Source of the DNA: an uncultured Desulfobulbaceae bacterium
Lineage (GTDB): Bacteria > Desulfobacterota > Desulfobulbia > Desulfobulbales > Desulfocapsaceae
NCBI GenBank assembly: GCA_903887485.1
Contig: CAISPV010000101.1
Span: forward strand, 1 to 49,931
Direction of reading: 5' to 3'
DNA length: 49,931 nucleotides
Shown: positions 35,435-44,308 of the stretch, one piece after another
How positions within the stretch are numbered: the first letter of the stretch is position 1
Layout: every line of letters starts with the position of its first letter
Notes under the pieces: model-generated
What the model saw: only the letters and a program-made list of their open reading frames with translations
What the model was told of the DNA's origin: nothing
Database searches by the model: none
Position numbers and translations under genes: made by a program

Positions 35435-36424
35435 TCAGATCAACCGCACAAGCATCCGTCCCTGTAAACTCCCTGCAAGCATCCGTTGAATTGCCTCATC
35501 AAGCTCTTCCAAGGTAATCACAGATACCAGATGATCAAGCTGACTGAACTTATACTCTGTTGCCAACAGCTGCCAGATTCGCTCACGGACGGACAAAGGA
35601 CAGCGGGCGGAATCGATCCCGATCAACCGTACCCCTCGAATAATAAAGGGATAGACCGTCAGGGCCAGATCGCCGGAGGCGGCGTTGCCGCAACTGGTTA
35701 CCACTCCATCATATCGAGTCTCTTTGATAGCAGTCTCCAGATATTGACCACCAACCGTATCCACTACGCCAGCCCATCTTTCCGGCAGGAGCATTTTTTT
35801 TGGCGCCCGGACAAATTCTCCCCTGGCTAACACCGCCCGGGCTCCCAGATTAAGAAGAAACGCAGGCTCGTTTTTTCCGGTAAGTGCCGTCACCGCAAAG
35901 CCCAGTTTGGCCAGAATTGCCACGCTGATCGACCCAACACCCCCGGTAGCCCCGGTCACCAGGATATCGCCTTCTCCTGGGACACAACCCTGCCGCAAGA
36001 GCATCTCCACACAACGCCCAGCCGTGAAACCGGCCGTCCCCAGCATCATACTCTGTTGCAGGCTCAACCCTTGCGGAAGCCTCACCACCCACGCTGCCGG
36101 AACCCGCACATATTCGGCAAAGCCGCCAGGATGACTCATACCCAGGTCATATCCTGAAACAATAACCTGATCTCCCGCCTGAAAAGCAGAGACAGTTGAC
36201 CCCTCCACCACACCAGCTGCATCGATGCCCGGGGTATGGGGATAGCGCCTGGTAACGCCACGATTACCAGAAGCAGAAAGGGCATCCTTATAGTTCAGCG
36301 ATGAGTAGTGAACCCTGACCAGGACCTCTCCTGCCGGCAGCTCCTGGATGTCCTTCTCTTCAACCGACCGGGAAAATTCGCCCTTATTCTGCTCTCGGAC
36401 CACAAAACTTCTATAGAAACCCAA
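35435..36424 (-). CDS. acuI: YhdH/YhfP-family NADPH oxidoreductase (AcuI-like)
   Basis: 329 residues of the medium-chain dehydrogenase superfamily without the zinc ligands of alcohol dehydrogenases. The opening RSFVVREQNKG...SVEEKDIQELP, VRVHYSSLNYKDAL and TPGIDAAGVVE are typical for YhdH. The nucleotide-binding VTGATGGVGSISVAIL lies near residue 157 and the family's GTAGFTA near residue 130. E. coli YhdH/AcuI reduces acryloyl-CoA with NADPH; the substrate here is not certain. A single gene convergent with nothing nearby; it is divergent from metK. Confidence 0.88.
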   Translation of the reverse strand: MGFYRSFVVREQNKGEFSRSVEEKDIQELPAGEVLVRVHYSSLNYKDALSASGNRGVTRRYPHTPGIDAAGVVEGSTVSAFQAGDQVIVSGYDLGMSHPGGFAEYVRVPAAWVVRLPQGLSLQQSMMLGTAGFTAGRCVEMLLRQGCVPGEGDILVTGATGGVGSISVAILAKLGFAVTALTGKNEPAFLLNLGARAVLARGEFVRAPKKMLLPERWAGVVDTVGGQYLETAIKETRYDGVVTSCGNAASGDLALTVYPFIIRGVRLIGIDSARCPLSVRERIWQLLATEYKFSQLDHLVSVITLEELDEAIQRMLAGSLQGRMLVRLI

Positions 36425-36497
36425 AACAATCTCCCTTTTACCACAGTTTTATTTTGACGAAATATTCTTTATGCTTAATTTAACTTAGAAGATTAAC

Positions 36498-36530
36498 AAG
36501 CACTCGTAGTTGTCACAACAAGTGTTTTTT
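36498..36530. other. Hairpin with T tract in the acuI-metK intergenic region
   Basis: AAGCACT pairs with AGTGTTT (one G-T pair) around an inner GTTG/CAAC hairpin and is followed on the plus strand by more T residues. It resembles a terminator but no plus-strand gene ends just before it. The remaining 36425-36682 region is AT-rich without a recognised gene. Confidence 0.4.
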
Positions 36531-36550
36531 GTCGTTCTTGCCTTTTTTTC

Positions 36551-36580
36551 TTGACAAGAAGACTCCTCTTTCGTCAGTAT
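36551..36580 (+). promoter_or_regulatory. Possible sigma70-type promoter of metK
   Basis: A perfect -35 (TTGACA, 36551-36556) is followed after 18 bases by CAGTAT, a poor -10. A second AT-rich -10-like sequence (TATAAA) lies further downstream without a good -35. It would give a leader of roughly 110 bases. Confidence 0.3.
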
Positions 36581-36697
36581 GTAAAAATTTAATTATTTTA
36601 ATCAATATCATATAAATTAACAAAGCCTAACCACTTTTATTCACCATTTTTGGGGGAAGCGAAGTGACTTGGCATTCTCTTCTTGGAGCCATACCCT

Positions 36698-37861
36698 ATG
36701 TCAAATTATCTATTCACCTCAGAATCTGTTTCCGAAGGACACCCAGACAAGGTCGCCGATCAGATCTCCGATGCCATCCTCGATGCCATCCTCACCCAGG
36801 ATCCGCTTGCCCGTGTAGGTTGTGAAACCATGGTAACGACCGGCATGGCGATCATCGCTGGTGAGATTACCACCACCGCCTGGGTCGATATGCCCGATGT
36901 AGTCCGCCAGACCATTCGTTCCATTGGCTATAACTCTTCAGACATGGGTTTTGACTGGCAATCCTGCGCAGTAATCACCTCTATTGATAAACAATCTCCA
37001 GATATTGCACAAGGCGTTAACGAAGGCACTGGTCTCGATCTTGATCAGGGGGCAGGAGACCAAGGTTTGATGTTTGGCTATGCCTGTAACGAGACCCGGG
37101 TCCTGATGCCAATGCCTATTACCTATGCCCACCGTCTGGTCAAACGTCAGTCGGAAGTACGTAAATCCGGCCGTCTTCCCTGGCTGCGTCCTGATGCCAA
37201 AAGCCAGGTAACCATTGAATATGAGCATAATGTACCAAAACGGGTGGAGGCGGTCGTTCTCTCAACCCAGCATGATGAAACCGTGAACTATGAAGACCTG
37301 AAAGAAGCCGTTATGGAGGAGATCATCAAGCCGATCCTACCCGCTGACATGATTGATGCCAACACAAAATACTATATCAACCCCACCGGTCGTTTCGTGA
37401 TCGGCGGACCTGTTGGTGACTGCGGCGTAACAGGACGGAAAATTATTGTTGATACTTACGGTGGCAAAGGCTCCCATGGCGGTGGCGCCTTTTCCGGAAA
37501 AGATCCTTCCAAGGTTGACCGCTCTTCTTCCTATATGGGACGCTATATTGCCAAAAACATTGTAGCTGCTGGTCTGGCCACAGAGATTGAGGTCCAGGTT
37601 GCTTATGCCATCGGGATATCCCAACCGGTATCAATCAATGTGAACAGCTTTGGCACGGGCAAGATCGCTGATGCTCTTATCAAGGCCCTTATCCTGCGCC
37701 ACTTCGATCTGCGTCCCAAGGCAATTATCCAACACCTGAACCTGTTGCGGCCCATCTATCAGGCCACTGCCGCATACGGCCACTTTGGTCGAGAACGAGA
37801 GAACTTTACCTGGGAGAAAACCGATAAGGCCGCAATCTTAAGGGAGGACGCCAAGCTTTAG
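36698..37861 (+). CDS. metK: S-adenosylmethionine synthetase
   Basis: 387 residues from ATG at 36698 ([20 protein letters not shown]), with GGAG at 36685-36688; an in-frame ATG at 36683 lies on the ribosome site and is unlikely. It makes SAM from methionine and ATP in the cytoplasm. The substrate motifs [24 protein letters not shown] and [20 protein letters not shown] are intact. Followed by a strong terminator-like hairpin and then ahcY, placing both methyl-cycle genes together. Confidence 0.97.
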   Translation: MSNYLFTSESVSEGHPDKVADQISDAILDAILTQDPLARVGCETMVTTGMAIIAGEITTTAWVDMPDVVRQTIRSIGYNSSDMGFDWQSCAVITSIDKQSPDIAQGVNEGTGLDLDQGAGDQGLMFGYACNETRVLMPMPITYAHRLVKRQSEVRKSGRLPWLRPDAKSQVTIEYEHNVPKRVEAVVLSTQHDETVNYEDLKEAVMEEIIKPILPADMIDANTKYYINPTGRFVIGGPVGDCGVTGRKIIVDTYGGKGSHGGGAFSGKDPSKVDRSSSYMGRYIAKNIVAAGLATEIEVQVAYAIGISQPVSINVNSFGTGKIADALIKALILRHFDLRPKAIIQHLNLLRPIYQATAAYGHFGRERENFTWEKTDKAAILREDAKL

Positions 37862-37928
37862 GCGCTTCTTGCCACGCAAACAGCAAGACTATAGACCCTT
37901 AATACATATTTAAAAAAAACAGCCCCTC

Positions 37929-37971
37929 CCCCACCTGTTCTGGACATCAGTACAGGTGGGCCTTTCTTTTT
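37929..37971 (+). terminator. Rho-independent terminator after metK
   Basis: CCCACCTGT pairs with ACAGGTGGG around a 13-base loop and is followed by CCTTTCTTTTT. It lies between metK and ahcY, so ahcY either has its own promoter or depends on readthrough. Confidence 0.85.
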
Positions 37972-38004
37972 CAACTTATCCTTTTCACACCGAGGTATTT
38001 TTTA

Positions 38005-39303
38005 ATGACCGTACCTAAAATTGATTACAAGGTAGCCGACATGTCCCTTGCCACATGGGGCAGGAAAGAAATCGAAATCGCCGAGACGGAAATGCCCGGC
38101 CTGATGGCCCTCCGCCATGAATATCATGTGGCACAGCCACTTAAAGGCGCCCGTATTGCCGGATGCCTGCATATGACAATCCAGACCGCCGTCCTCATGG
38201 AGACCCTGATTGATCTCGGTGCCGAGATTCGCTGGTCATCCTGCAATATCTTTTCCACTCAGGACCATGCGGCCGCAGCCATGGCTGCGGCCGGAATTCC
38301 AACCTTTGCCTGGAAAGGGGAAAATGAAGAAGAATTCTGGTGGTGTATCGATCAGACCATTTTTGGCCCTGACAACTGGCGTCCCAATATGATCCTTGAT
38401 GATGGGGGGGATCTCACCCTGATCATGCATGACAAATATAAAGACGACATGAAAAACATCCGTGGTATCAGCGAAGAAACCACCACCGGTGTCCACCGAC
38501 TCAACGAGATGGCCAAGAGCGGCAAACTGATGTGCGCTGCCTTTAATGTGAATGACTCGGTTACAAAATCAAAATTTGACAACCTTTATGGCTGTCGTGA
38601 GTCATTGATCGACGGCATTAAACGGGCAACCGATGTGATGATTGCCGGCAAGAATGCGGTAGTTGTTGGTTTTGGCGATGTGGGCAAGGGTTGTGCCCAG
38701 GCCCTGCGCGGCATGGGTGCCACCGTCTATATCACGGAGATCGACCCCATCTGTGCCTTGCAGGCCGCAATGGAGGGTTATCGAGTGGTCACCATGGAGG
38801 AAGCTGCCCCCATTGGCAATATTTTTGTTACGTGTACCGGTAACCTGCGCGTCATCACCCGACCCCACATGGCACTAATGCCGGACCAGGCCATTGTCTG
38901 CAATATCGGACACTTTGACTCAGAGATAGATATTGCCGCGATCAGAGATCTCCCTTGGGATAATATCAAGCCGCAGGTCGATCATGTTATCTTCCCCGAC
39001 GGCAAAAAAATTATCATCCTTGCTGAAGGACGACTGGTCAATCTGGGATGCGCCACCGGTCACCCCAGCTTTGTCATGAGCAATTCATTCACCAACCAGG
39101 TCCTGGCCCAGATTGAACTATGGAAAAATCCTGGGAAATACGAGAACAAGGTCTATTTTCTGCCCAAAAATCTCGATGAAATGGTCGCCAGACTACACCT
39201 GCAGAAAATCGGGGCCCATCTTACTGTCCTGACCCAGGAACAAGCTGACTACATTGGGGTACCGCTGGCAGGGCCTTATAAACCTGATTATTATCGATAT
39301 TAA
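38005..39303 (+). CDS. ahcY: Adenosylhomocysteinase
   Basis: 432 residues. It hydrolyses S-adenosylhomocysteine to homocysteine and adenosine, completing the cycle started by MetK and methyltransferases. The catalytic region has [15 protein letters not shown] and [20 protein letters not shown]. The NAD site reads [19 protein letters not shown] near residue 218. The C-terminal family ending PYKPDYYRY is complete. GAGGT lies seven bases before the ATG. No SAH riboswitch could be recognised in the short leader. Confidence 0.97.
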   Translation: MTVPKIDYKVADMSLATWGRKEIEIAETEMPGLMALRHEYHVAQPLKGARIAGCLHMTIQTAVLMETLIDLGAEIRWSSCNIFSTQDHAAAAMAAAGIPTFAWKGENEEEFWWCIDQTIFGPDNWRPNMILDDGGDLTLIMHDKYKDDMKNIRGISEETTTGVHRLNEMAKSGKLMCAAFNVNDSVTKSKFDNLYGCRESLIDGIKRATDVMIAGKNAVVVGFGDVGKGCAQALRGMGATVYITEIDPICALQAAMEGYRVVTMEEAAPIGNIFVTCTGNLRVITRPHMALMPDQAIVCNIGHFDSEIDIAAIRDLPWDNIKPQVDHVIFPDGKKIIILAEGRLVNLGCATGHPSFVMSNSFTNQVLAQIELWKNPGKYENKVYFLPKNLDEMVARLHLQKIGAHLTVLTQEQADYIGVPLAGPYKPDYYRY

Positions 39304-39313
39304 GGCAGAAGGT

Positions 39314-39372
39314 AGAAGGCAGAGGTAATATATGATCCATTAAAATGGTTCAATATATTACATCTGCCTTCT
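39314..39372. terminator. Long hairpin between convergent ahcY and birA
   Basis: AGAAGGCAGA...TAATATAT...CCATT pairs with AATGG...ATATATTA...TCTGCCTTCT. This gives a stem of over 20 pairs with small mismatches. It overlaps the end of birA and can serve both converging genes. The left arm follows a near-duplicate GGCAGAAGGT. Confidence 0.65.
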
Positions 39373-40150
39373 CTGTCTTTTCACACAACCTTGCAGCCAA
39401 AGTCACATCACCAGACATCACCTCATGCCTCACTCCAGCGCGATCCCGCACCATCAGCATCCCACTGCTATCTACCCCAATTGACTCACCGTAAACGATG
39501 TCACCCGCAGGGGTAACCCACTTCATCCATCTGCCTTGCAACATATCCCGTTTTCGCCACTGATTCAATATCGCCGCAAAACCTTCACTCGCCAGTTGTG
39601 ACAACAGCTGTAGAAGCCTAATCCGAATTCCTGAAAAAATACTCAAAATATCATATTCTCTCCCGGTTGCTATGAACACGGATGTAGCTGTTTCCTGCAA
39701 CTCAGCTGGAAAGGCACCTCTCTCACCATTAATATTCACCCCTATTCCCACCAAGGCGAAATTCCCTTCACCAGTATCCTGCAAGGGAGATGTTTCCACG
39801 AGAATCCCACCACACTTTTGGCCAGAGATATAAATATCATTGGGCCATTTGAGCTGTACTTGCAGTTGGCATATCTCTTCCAAAGCCAAACTCACAGCCA
39901 GCCCGGTAGTTAATGTTATTTTTGAATAGTCCTCAACCGCAAGTTCTGGCCGCACCAGAATCGTACAGTACAAGCCTTTTCCCGAAGGCGATTGCCACGT
40001 CTTCCCTAATCGTCCCCGCCCTGCCGTCTGGCTGCCAGCCAGAACCGCAAAGCCATGGGGTTTGTCTTCACCTGCAAGTTCACGTGCTACTCGGTTCGTT
40101 GAATCAACCGTCTCAAAAAAAAGCGTATCTTTCATGACATTCTTGAACAT
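39350..40150 (-). CDS. birA: Biotin-[acetyl-CoA carboxylase] ligase, lacking the DNA-binding domain
   Basis: 266 residues. It activates biotin with ATP and transfers it to biotin carboxyl-carrier lysines. The motif GRGRLGKTWQSPSGKGLY and KWPNDIYI mark the catalytic core; a C-terminal SH3-like domain follows (GESIGVDSSGMLMVRD). The N-terminal helix-turn-helix of the bifunctional E. coli BirA is absent, so it is a class I ligase without repressor function. Start ATG at 40150 or 40135; no strong ribosome site decides. It converges with ahcY. Confidence 0.92.
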   Translation of the reverse strand: MFKNVMKDTLFFETVDSTNRVARELAGEDKPHGFAVLAGSQTAGRGRLGKTWQSPSGKGLYCTILVRPELAVEDYSKITLTTGLAVSLALEEICQLQVQLKWPNDIYISGQKCGGILVETSPLQDTGEGNFALVGIGVNINGERGAFPAELQETATSVFIATGREYDILSIFSGIRIRLLQLLSQLASEGFAAILNQWRKRDMLQGRWMKWVTPAGDIVYGESIGVDSSGMLMVRDRAGVRHEVMSGDVTLAARLCEKTEKADVIY

Positions 40151-40166
40151 TCCCGTAAATAAAAGG

Positions 40167-40202
40167 CAAAAAAAAAAGTGCCGAGTTTAAAACTCGGCAC
40201 TT
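40167..40202 (-). terminator. Rho-independent terminator of the dsrABD operon
   Basis: On the minus strand AAGTGCCGAGTTT pairs perfectly with AAACTCGGCACTT and is followed by about ten T residues. It lies 40 bases past dsrD. Confidence 0.93.
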
Positions 40203-40241
40203 CATCAAATCTCAACTTCAAAGAAGCTAAAAATTCAATAC

Positions 40242-40487
40242 TTAATTTACACCACTGTCGCCTTCTTCATTCTTAATACGATTTTTCATGGCATACATGG
40301 TGGTGGAACCAGAAGACCAGAACATCATCTTTCCTTCCTTAACCAGATCATTGGCCACGTTCTTAATTTCCCGTGGTTTAGTATCAGGATCACAGGCATA
40401 AAAATCCTTAATATAGAGCTGTGGTTTCGGAGCAGTTTCTGCCTTCTTCAAGATCGCAGCCTTGAGTTCTTCTTTACTTAATGCCAT
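40242..40487 (-). CDS. dsrD: Dissimilatory sulfite reductase-associated protein DsrD
   Basis: 81 residues from ATG at 40487 (MALSKEELKAAILKK), with AGGAG eight bases upstream; a longer reading to 40526 adds an unlikely N-terminus. DsrD is a small winged-helix protein found in sulfate and thiosulfate reducers and absent from most sulfur oxidisers. It has been reported to stimulate DsrAB sulfite reduction. The conserved KPQLYIKDFY and MMFWSSGSTTMY segments are present. It follows dsrB and ends the operon. Confidence 0.95.
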   Translation of the reverse strand: MALSKEELKAAILKKAETAPKPQLYIKDFYACDPDTKPREIKNVANDLVKEGKMMFWSSGSTTMYAMKNRIKNEEGDSGVN

Positions 40488-40579
40488 AGCGCATACTCCT
40501 AAAGAAATTTGTGAACAGTCAAGCAACCAGAAACTCTGGCCGGATTTAACTATTTAAAACCGACCAGATCATCATGTCA

Positions 40580-41707
40580 TTACTTCACATGAGAGGTATA
40601 CTTAAACTGAGTGGTCGTACGCCAGGTGTCATAGGCCAGACGATAATCATCAATACTCTTGATGGTAAAGGGGATATTGCACTTCTCAAAGAACTTCTCC
40701 CAACCAATCCGCTCTGCCCATTCGCCTACACGCTCGTACTTACGGGCATCTTTGGCATAGACTTCAAGGATACCCTTAACAGCAGCAACGGTCTCAGGCC
40801 AACGTGGCGGAGTATTGGGCAGGAAAGGAATAACCAGCTTGGAGAACTTTGGAGCTGTTCTGGAGTTGGAAACTTTACCACCAACCAGGATAGCAATACC
40901 GTCACCATCAGGATCAGCAAGAGGCATAGCAGGACACATCGTGTAGCAGTTACCGCAGAACATACAACGCTCAGCATTAACGGCTACGGTCTTGACTTCC
41001 TCACCATTGACCATGGCCTTGGCAGGTTTAACAGCACCCAGTGGACACGCGGAGATAGCCAAAGGCAACTCGCATACACCGGTGATACGCTTGTGATCGA
41101 TCATTGGTGGCTTACGATGCACACCAAGAATGGCGATATCAGAAGCATGGACAGCGCCGCACATATTCAGACAGCAGGCAAGGGCAATACGCACCTGAGC
41201 TGGCAGAGTCATGGAGGTGAAGTAGTCAAAGAGCTCGTCCATAACGGCCTTAACAACGCCAGAGGCGTCGGTGGCTGGGGTATGGCAATGAACCCATCCT
41301 TGAGTATGAACGATATTGGTCACACCGGCGCCGGTGCCACCAACGGGGAACCGGTTGCCACGGCCTTTCAGATCGTCCAGCAGAGGCTGAACCTTGGCCT
41401 TGGAGTCCACCATGAATTCTACGTTATTTCTGGTGGTAAAGCGGAAGAAACCATCGCAATGTTTATCAGCAACGTCACACATCTCACGGATAAGTTCGAT
41501 GGAAATCAAGCGAGCTGCCCCGACACGGACCGTCCAACACTCGTCACCGGTCTCTGATTTATGTACCAGAACACCCGGTTGAGTGATTTCATGCCACAGC
41601 CATTTGCCTTTGTTGGCTTTAATAACTGGTGGATGAAACTCAGAATAATATCTGGGACCGATGTCGGAAATTCTGTCAACCATCGGATTGGCTGGATCAT
41701 AAGCCAT
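40580..41707 (-). CDS. dsrB: Dissimilatory sulfite reductase beta subunit
   Basis: 375 residues. With DsrA it forms the cytoplasmic alpha2beta2 enzyme that reduces sulfite, with DsrC as partner. Siroheme-[4Fe-4S] ligands come from the Cys groups in [10 protein letters not shown] and CPLGAVK. A ferredoxin insertion has [12 protein letters not shown]. The C-terminus matches the family ([20 protein letters not shown]). It starts at 41707, 51 bases after dsrA. Confidence 0.98.
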   Translation of the reverse strand: MAYDPANPMVDRISDIGPRYYSEFHPPVIKANKGKWLWHEITQPGVLVHKSETGDECWTVRVGAARLISIELIREMCDVADKHCDGFFRFTTRNNVEFMVDSKAKVQPLLDDLKGRGNRFPVGGTGAGVTNIVHTQGWVHCHTPATDASGVVKAVMDELFDYFTSMTLPAQVRIALACCLNMCGAVHASDIAILGVHRKPPMIDHKRITGVCELPLAISACPLGAVKPAKAMVNGEEVKTVAVNAERCMFCGNCYTMCPAMPLADPDGDGIAILVGGKVSNSRTAPKFSKLVIPFLPNTPPRWPETVAAVKGILEVYAKDARKYERVGEWAERIGWEKFFEKCNIPFTIKSIDDYRLAYDTWRTTTQFKYTSHVK

Positions 41708-41758
41708 AATGTTAATCTCCTTAATATATACGAGATAATTACTCGATTTAACTTCTAA

Positions 41759-43039
41759 TTAAGCTGCGTGACGAGCACGGAACTCTTCAACATCACGACT
41801 CCAGCCACCCTCAACCTCTTCTTCCTGCCAGAAAACGTAAGGATTAGAACGAGGCTCTTTTATATGCTGGGGAATTGGCTCAAGATCCATCACCTTGATA
41901 AAGGTCGGCAGACCAACGCGCTGCATGGTCTCACCTACGCGTTCACGGTTCTTGCCAACTTCCATCCACCAATCCCAGACCTTCTCAATGAACTCGATCA
42001 ACTCCTCAAACTCATTGTCAGCTGATACCTTCATGAAGGGAACAATCAAGGTTGCAAACTGGGCACCATCAAGAATCGGGGCCTTGGCACCACAACAGAT
42101 GGTTGCACCTTGATCCAAGCCCGGACGAAGGGCACGAGGCATCACATTCAGACAATGCATACAACGAGTACACTCAGCATCATCGATCTTCAGCTCACCA
42201 CCTTCCATCCACATACAACCGGTTGGACAAAGAGCAATCACCTCTTTCTGGATGTCAAATTTACCCCAATCACGACCGGCATGGGCGCCGCCGTTTGATG
42301 GAATATTACCGGCAACATACTCTTTTACGGCAGCCTGATCGATGCGGATATTATCCCGCCAGGTGCCGATAACCGCCACATCTGAACGGGCGATAGAGGC
42401 AACACAGTCATTAGGGCAACCGGAAAACTTGAATTTGAACTTATAAGGGAAGGCTGGACGATGGATCTCGTCCTGATAGTGCATGGTCAGATGATGGCAG
42501 GTCTCTTCCGTATCATAGCAGGCCCACTCACAACGGGACTGACCAAGACAGTTAGCAGGGGTGCGCAGGTTGGAACCGGAGCCGCCCAGATCCTGCTGTA
42601 TTTCATGGGTTAATTCATAAAATAAAGGCTCCAGGGCCTCTGTACGGCAACCGAGCAGAACAAGATCACCTGTAGAACCGTGCATATTGGTCATACCGGA
42701 GCCATATTTCTCCCACTTGTCACAGATGGCACGCAGATGTTCGGTGGAATAGTATTTAGAGGCAGGTTGGTTAAGACGAACGGTGTGAAAATGCTCCACA
42801 CCAGGAAAGCGTTTTGGAAGATCGGAATAACGACCGACAATACCACCACCATACCCAAAAACACCAACGATACCACCATGCTTCCAATGGGTAATCTTTT
42901 CTTTGTAGGACAGTTCCACCTGACCAAGAATATCCCAACAATCTGGATTTTTCTCTGCCTGGCGCTTGATGTCGGTAACGAAGCTTGGCCATGGGCCTTT
43001 TTCAAGCTCATCCAACAGGGGCGTCTCATGCTTTGCCAT
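41759..43039 (-). CDS. dsrA: Dissimilatory sulfite reductase alpha subunit
   Basis: 426 residues, the first gene of the operon, with AAAGGAGG before the ATG at 43039. The substrate and siroheme site includes CLGQSRCEWACYDTEE and KFSGCPNDC; the ferredoxin domain has CPTGCMW and CTRCMHCLNVMP. Other typical stretches are GYGGGIVGRY and MHGSTGDLVLLG. Together with dsrB and dsrD it marks the organism as a dissimilatory sulfate, sulfite or sulfur-compound reducer. The promoter was not identified in the 400-base leader. Confidence 0.98.
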   Translation of the reverse strand: MAKHETPLLDELEKGPWPSFVTDIKRQAEKNPDCWDILGQVELSYKEKITHWKHGGIVGVFGYGGGIVGRYSDLPKRFPGVEHFHTVRLNQPASKYYSTEHLRAICDKWEKYGSGMTNMHGSTGDLVLLGCRTEALEPLFYELTHEIQQDLGGSGSNLRTPANCLGQSRCEWACYDTEETCHHLTMHYQDEIHRPAFPYKFKFKFSGCPNDCVASIARSDVAVIGTWRDNIRIDQAAVKEYVAGNIPSNGGAHAGRDWGKFDIQKEVIALCPTGCMWMEGGELKIDDAECTRCMHCLNVMPRALRPGLDQGATICCGAKAPILDGAQFATLIVPFMKVSADNEFEELIEFIEKVWDWWMEVGKNRERVGETMQRVGLPTFIKVMDLEPIPQHIKEPRSNPYVFWQEEEVEGGWSRDVEEFRARHAA

Positions 43040-43397
43040 GAATTTTCCTCCTTTAAATTACTAGTTTAACTTCAACCCTTACCAGAATATACACACCAAC
43101 ACTGTTTGACTCTTCTATTTACAATACAAGCAAAACAGCACTGGCTATTACCTTACGAATGCTTCATTTTTAAACACCCTCTACGAGCGGCATCGTGTAA
43201 CAGTTTACCCAAAACTATACACTTTTGAATAATCATTCAGCGACCGACAATATCTCCGAACAATTTTTTTGTCAACAAAAAACGAATGAGAATTCGCCCT
43301 GAAATGAATCTACATTCATTTTTACTTTTGCCTTTATATCCGCCATCCTACCAACGCCTAAACGCTCTTCAATGGAATTGATCAAACTGCATGGAAT
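43040..43397. other. dsrA leader region, no gene recognised
   Basis: About 360 AT-rich bases between dsrA and the tmRNA terminator. The dsr promoter should lie here on the minus strand, but no convincing core promoter or operator could be named by eye. Confidence 0.45.
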
Positions 43398-43432
43398 ACA
43401 AAAAAACCCGCAAACCTTGTTAGGCCGCGGGT
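43398..43432 (-). terminator. Rho-independent terminator of tmRNA
   Basis: On the minus strand ACCCGC pairs with GCGGGT, with an inner CC/GG pairing, followed by TTTTTTTG. It lies ten bases after the tmRNA CCA end. Confidence 0.85.
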
Positions 43433-43442
43433 CTCTGTCAAA

Positions 43443-43803
43443 TGGTGGAGGCGGGGGGAGTTGAACCCCCGTCCGAAAATGCTCCCCTCCCGTATCTACA
43501 TGCTTAGTTCCGGGCTTTAGTTTTCGCGCCAGAAGCTCCGCCGGAGCTTAGATATTCTGTTGCTATCCTGCTTAGTTCTCATCTTCAGGCAAACAGGAGC
43601 TGCCAGAGGACCAGCCCACAGAGTCGGCGCTCCGATCCGGTCTTGCGGGCAGAGACCGGGGGAACGGCAGAGCAGACTAAGCTGCTACTGCGTAGTTATA
43701 ATCGTCGGCGATTATAATTAAAGTTCCATCAGTTTTACGAGCAGATAGAAGCTCGGCATGCAACGTAGAGCTTACACATCCCCGTCGAACCCGTTTCGCC
43801 CCC
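43443..43803 (-). ncRNA. ssrA: Transfer-messenger RNA (tmRNA, one-piece)
   Basis: About 361 bases. The 5' end GGGGGCGAAACGGGTTCGACGG and the 3' end TTCAACTCCCCCCGCCTCCACCA (quoted only as TTCAA..CCACCA) form the tRNA-like domain with encoded CCA. The tag reading frame gives ADDYNYAVAA followed by TAG near 43678. It rescues stalled ribosomes with SmpB, whose gene lies 24 bases upstream on the same strand. The reading frame through it is part of the tag and not a separate protein. Confidence 0.96.
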
Positions 43804-43827
43804 TTTGAGAAAAAAATTGGAAAATAA

Positions 43828-44289
43828 TTACCGTTGATTACTCCGTACAACCCGCTCAAGCTCGCGATCACTTTGCTGCTTTTTGAGGGTTTCACGTTTA
43901 TCATAGAGTTTCTTACCACGGGCAAGGCCCAATTCCACCTTGGCCTTACCTTTTTCATTAAAATAGATCTTCAGCGGAATAAGAGCAAGCCCTTTCTCTT
44001 TTAATTTGCCGATCAGCTTGCGGATCTCGGTCTTATGCAACAGGAGTTTACGCGACCGCAAAGGTTCATTGGGGTTGTGGGTGGCAAAGGTATAGAAGGA
44101 GATATGGACGTTCAACAGCATCAGTTCACCACGGTCATCAATCTGGGCATAGCCATCACGCAGATTGGCCTTGCCGGCCCGCAACGACTTCACCTCGGGT
44201 CCGCTCAGCACCATACCCGCTTCCATGCTTGACTCAATAAAGTAATCATGAAAGGCCTTCTTATTGCGACACACTATCTTTTCGGCCAT
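43828..44289 (-). CDS. smpB: SsrA-binding protein SmpB
   Basis: 153 residues, the usual length. SmpB binds the tRNA-like part of tmRNA and delivers it to stalled ribosomes. The conserved [30 protein letters not shown] and [18 protein letters not shown] are all present, including the basic C-terminal tail that enters the mRNA channel. GAGGGA stands eight bases upstream. It directly precedes ssrA, a frequent arrangement. Confidence 0.98.
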   Translation of the reverse strand: MAEKIVCRNKKAFHDYFIESSMEAGMVLSGPEVKSLRAGKANLRDGYAQIDDRGELMLLNVHISFYTFATHNPNEPLRSRKLLLHKTEIRKLIGKLKEKGLALIPLKIYFNEKGKAKVELGLARGKKLYDKRETLKKQQSDRELERVVRSNQR

Positions 44290-44308
44290 GGCCTGTCCCT
44301 CTATTTTA

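Noticed and set aside
36600-36697. Known SAM riboswitch upstream of metK
   Set aside because: None of the motifs of the common SAM classes could be recognised; only short pairings are visible.
43677-43958. Open frame running through tmRNA ending in DDYNYAVAA
   Set aside because: The end is the tmRNA tag; the upstream part is antisense or out-of-frame smpB and tmRNA sequence.
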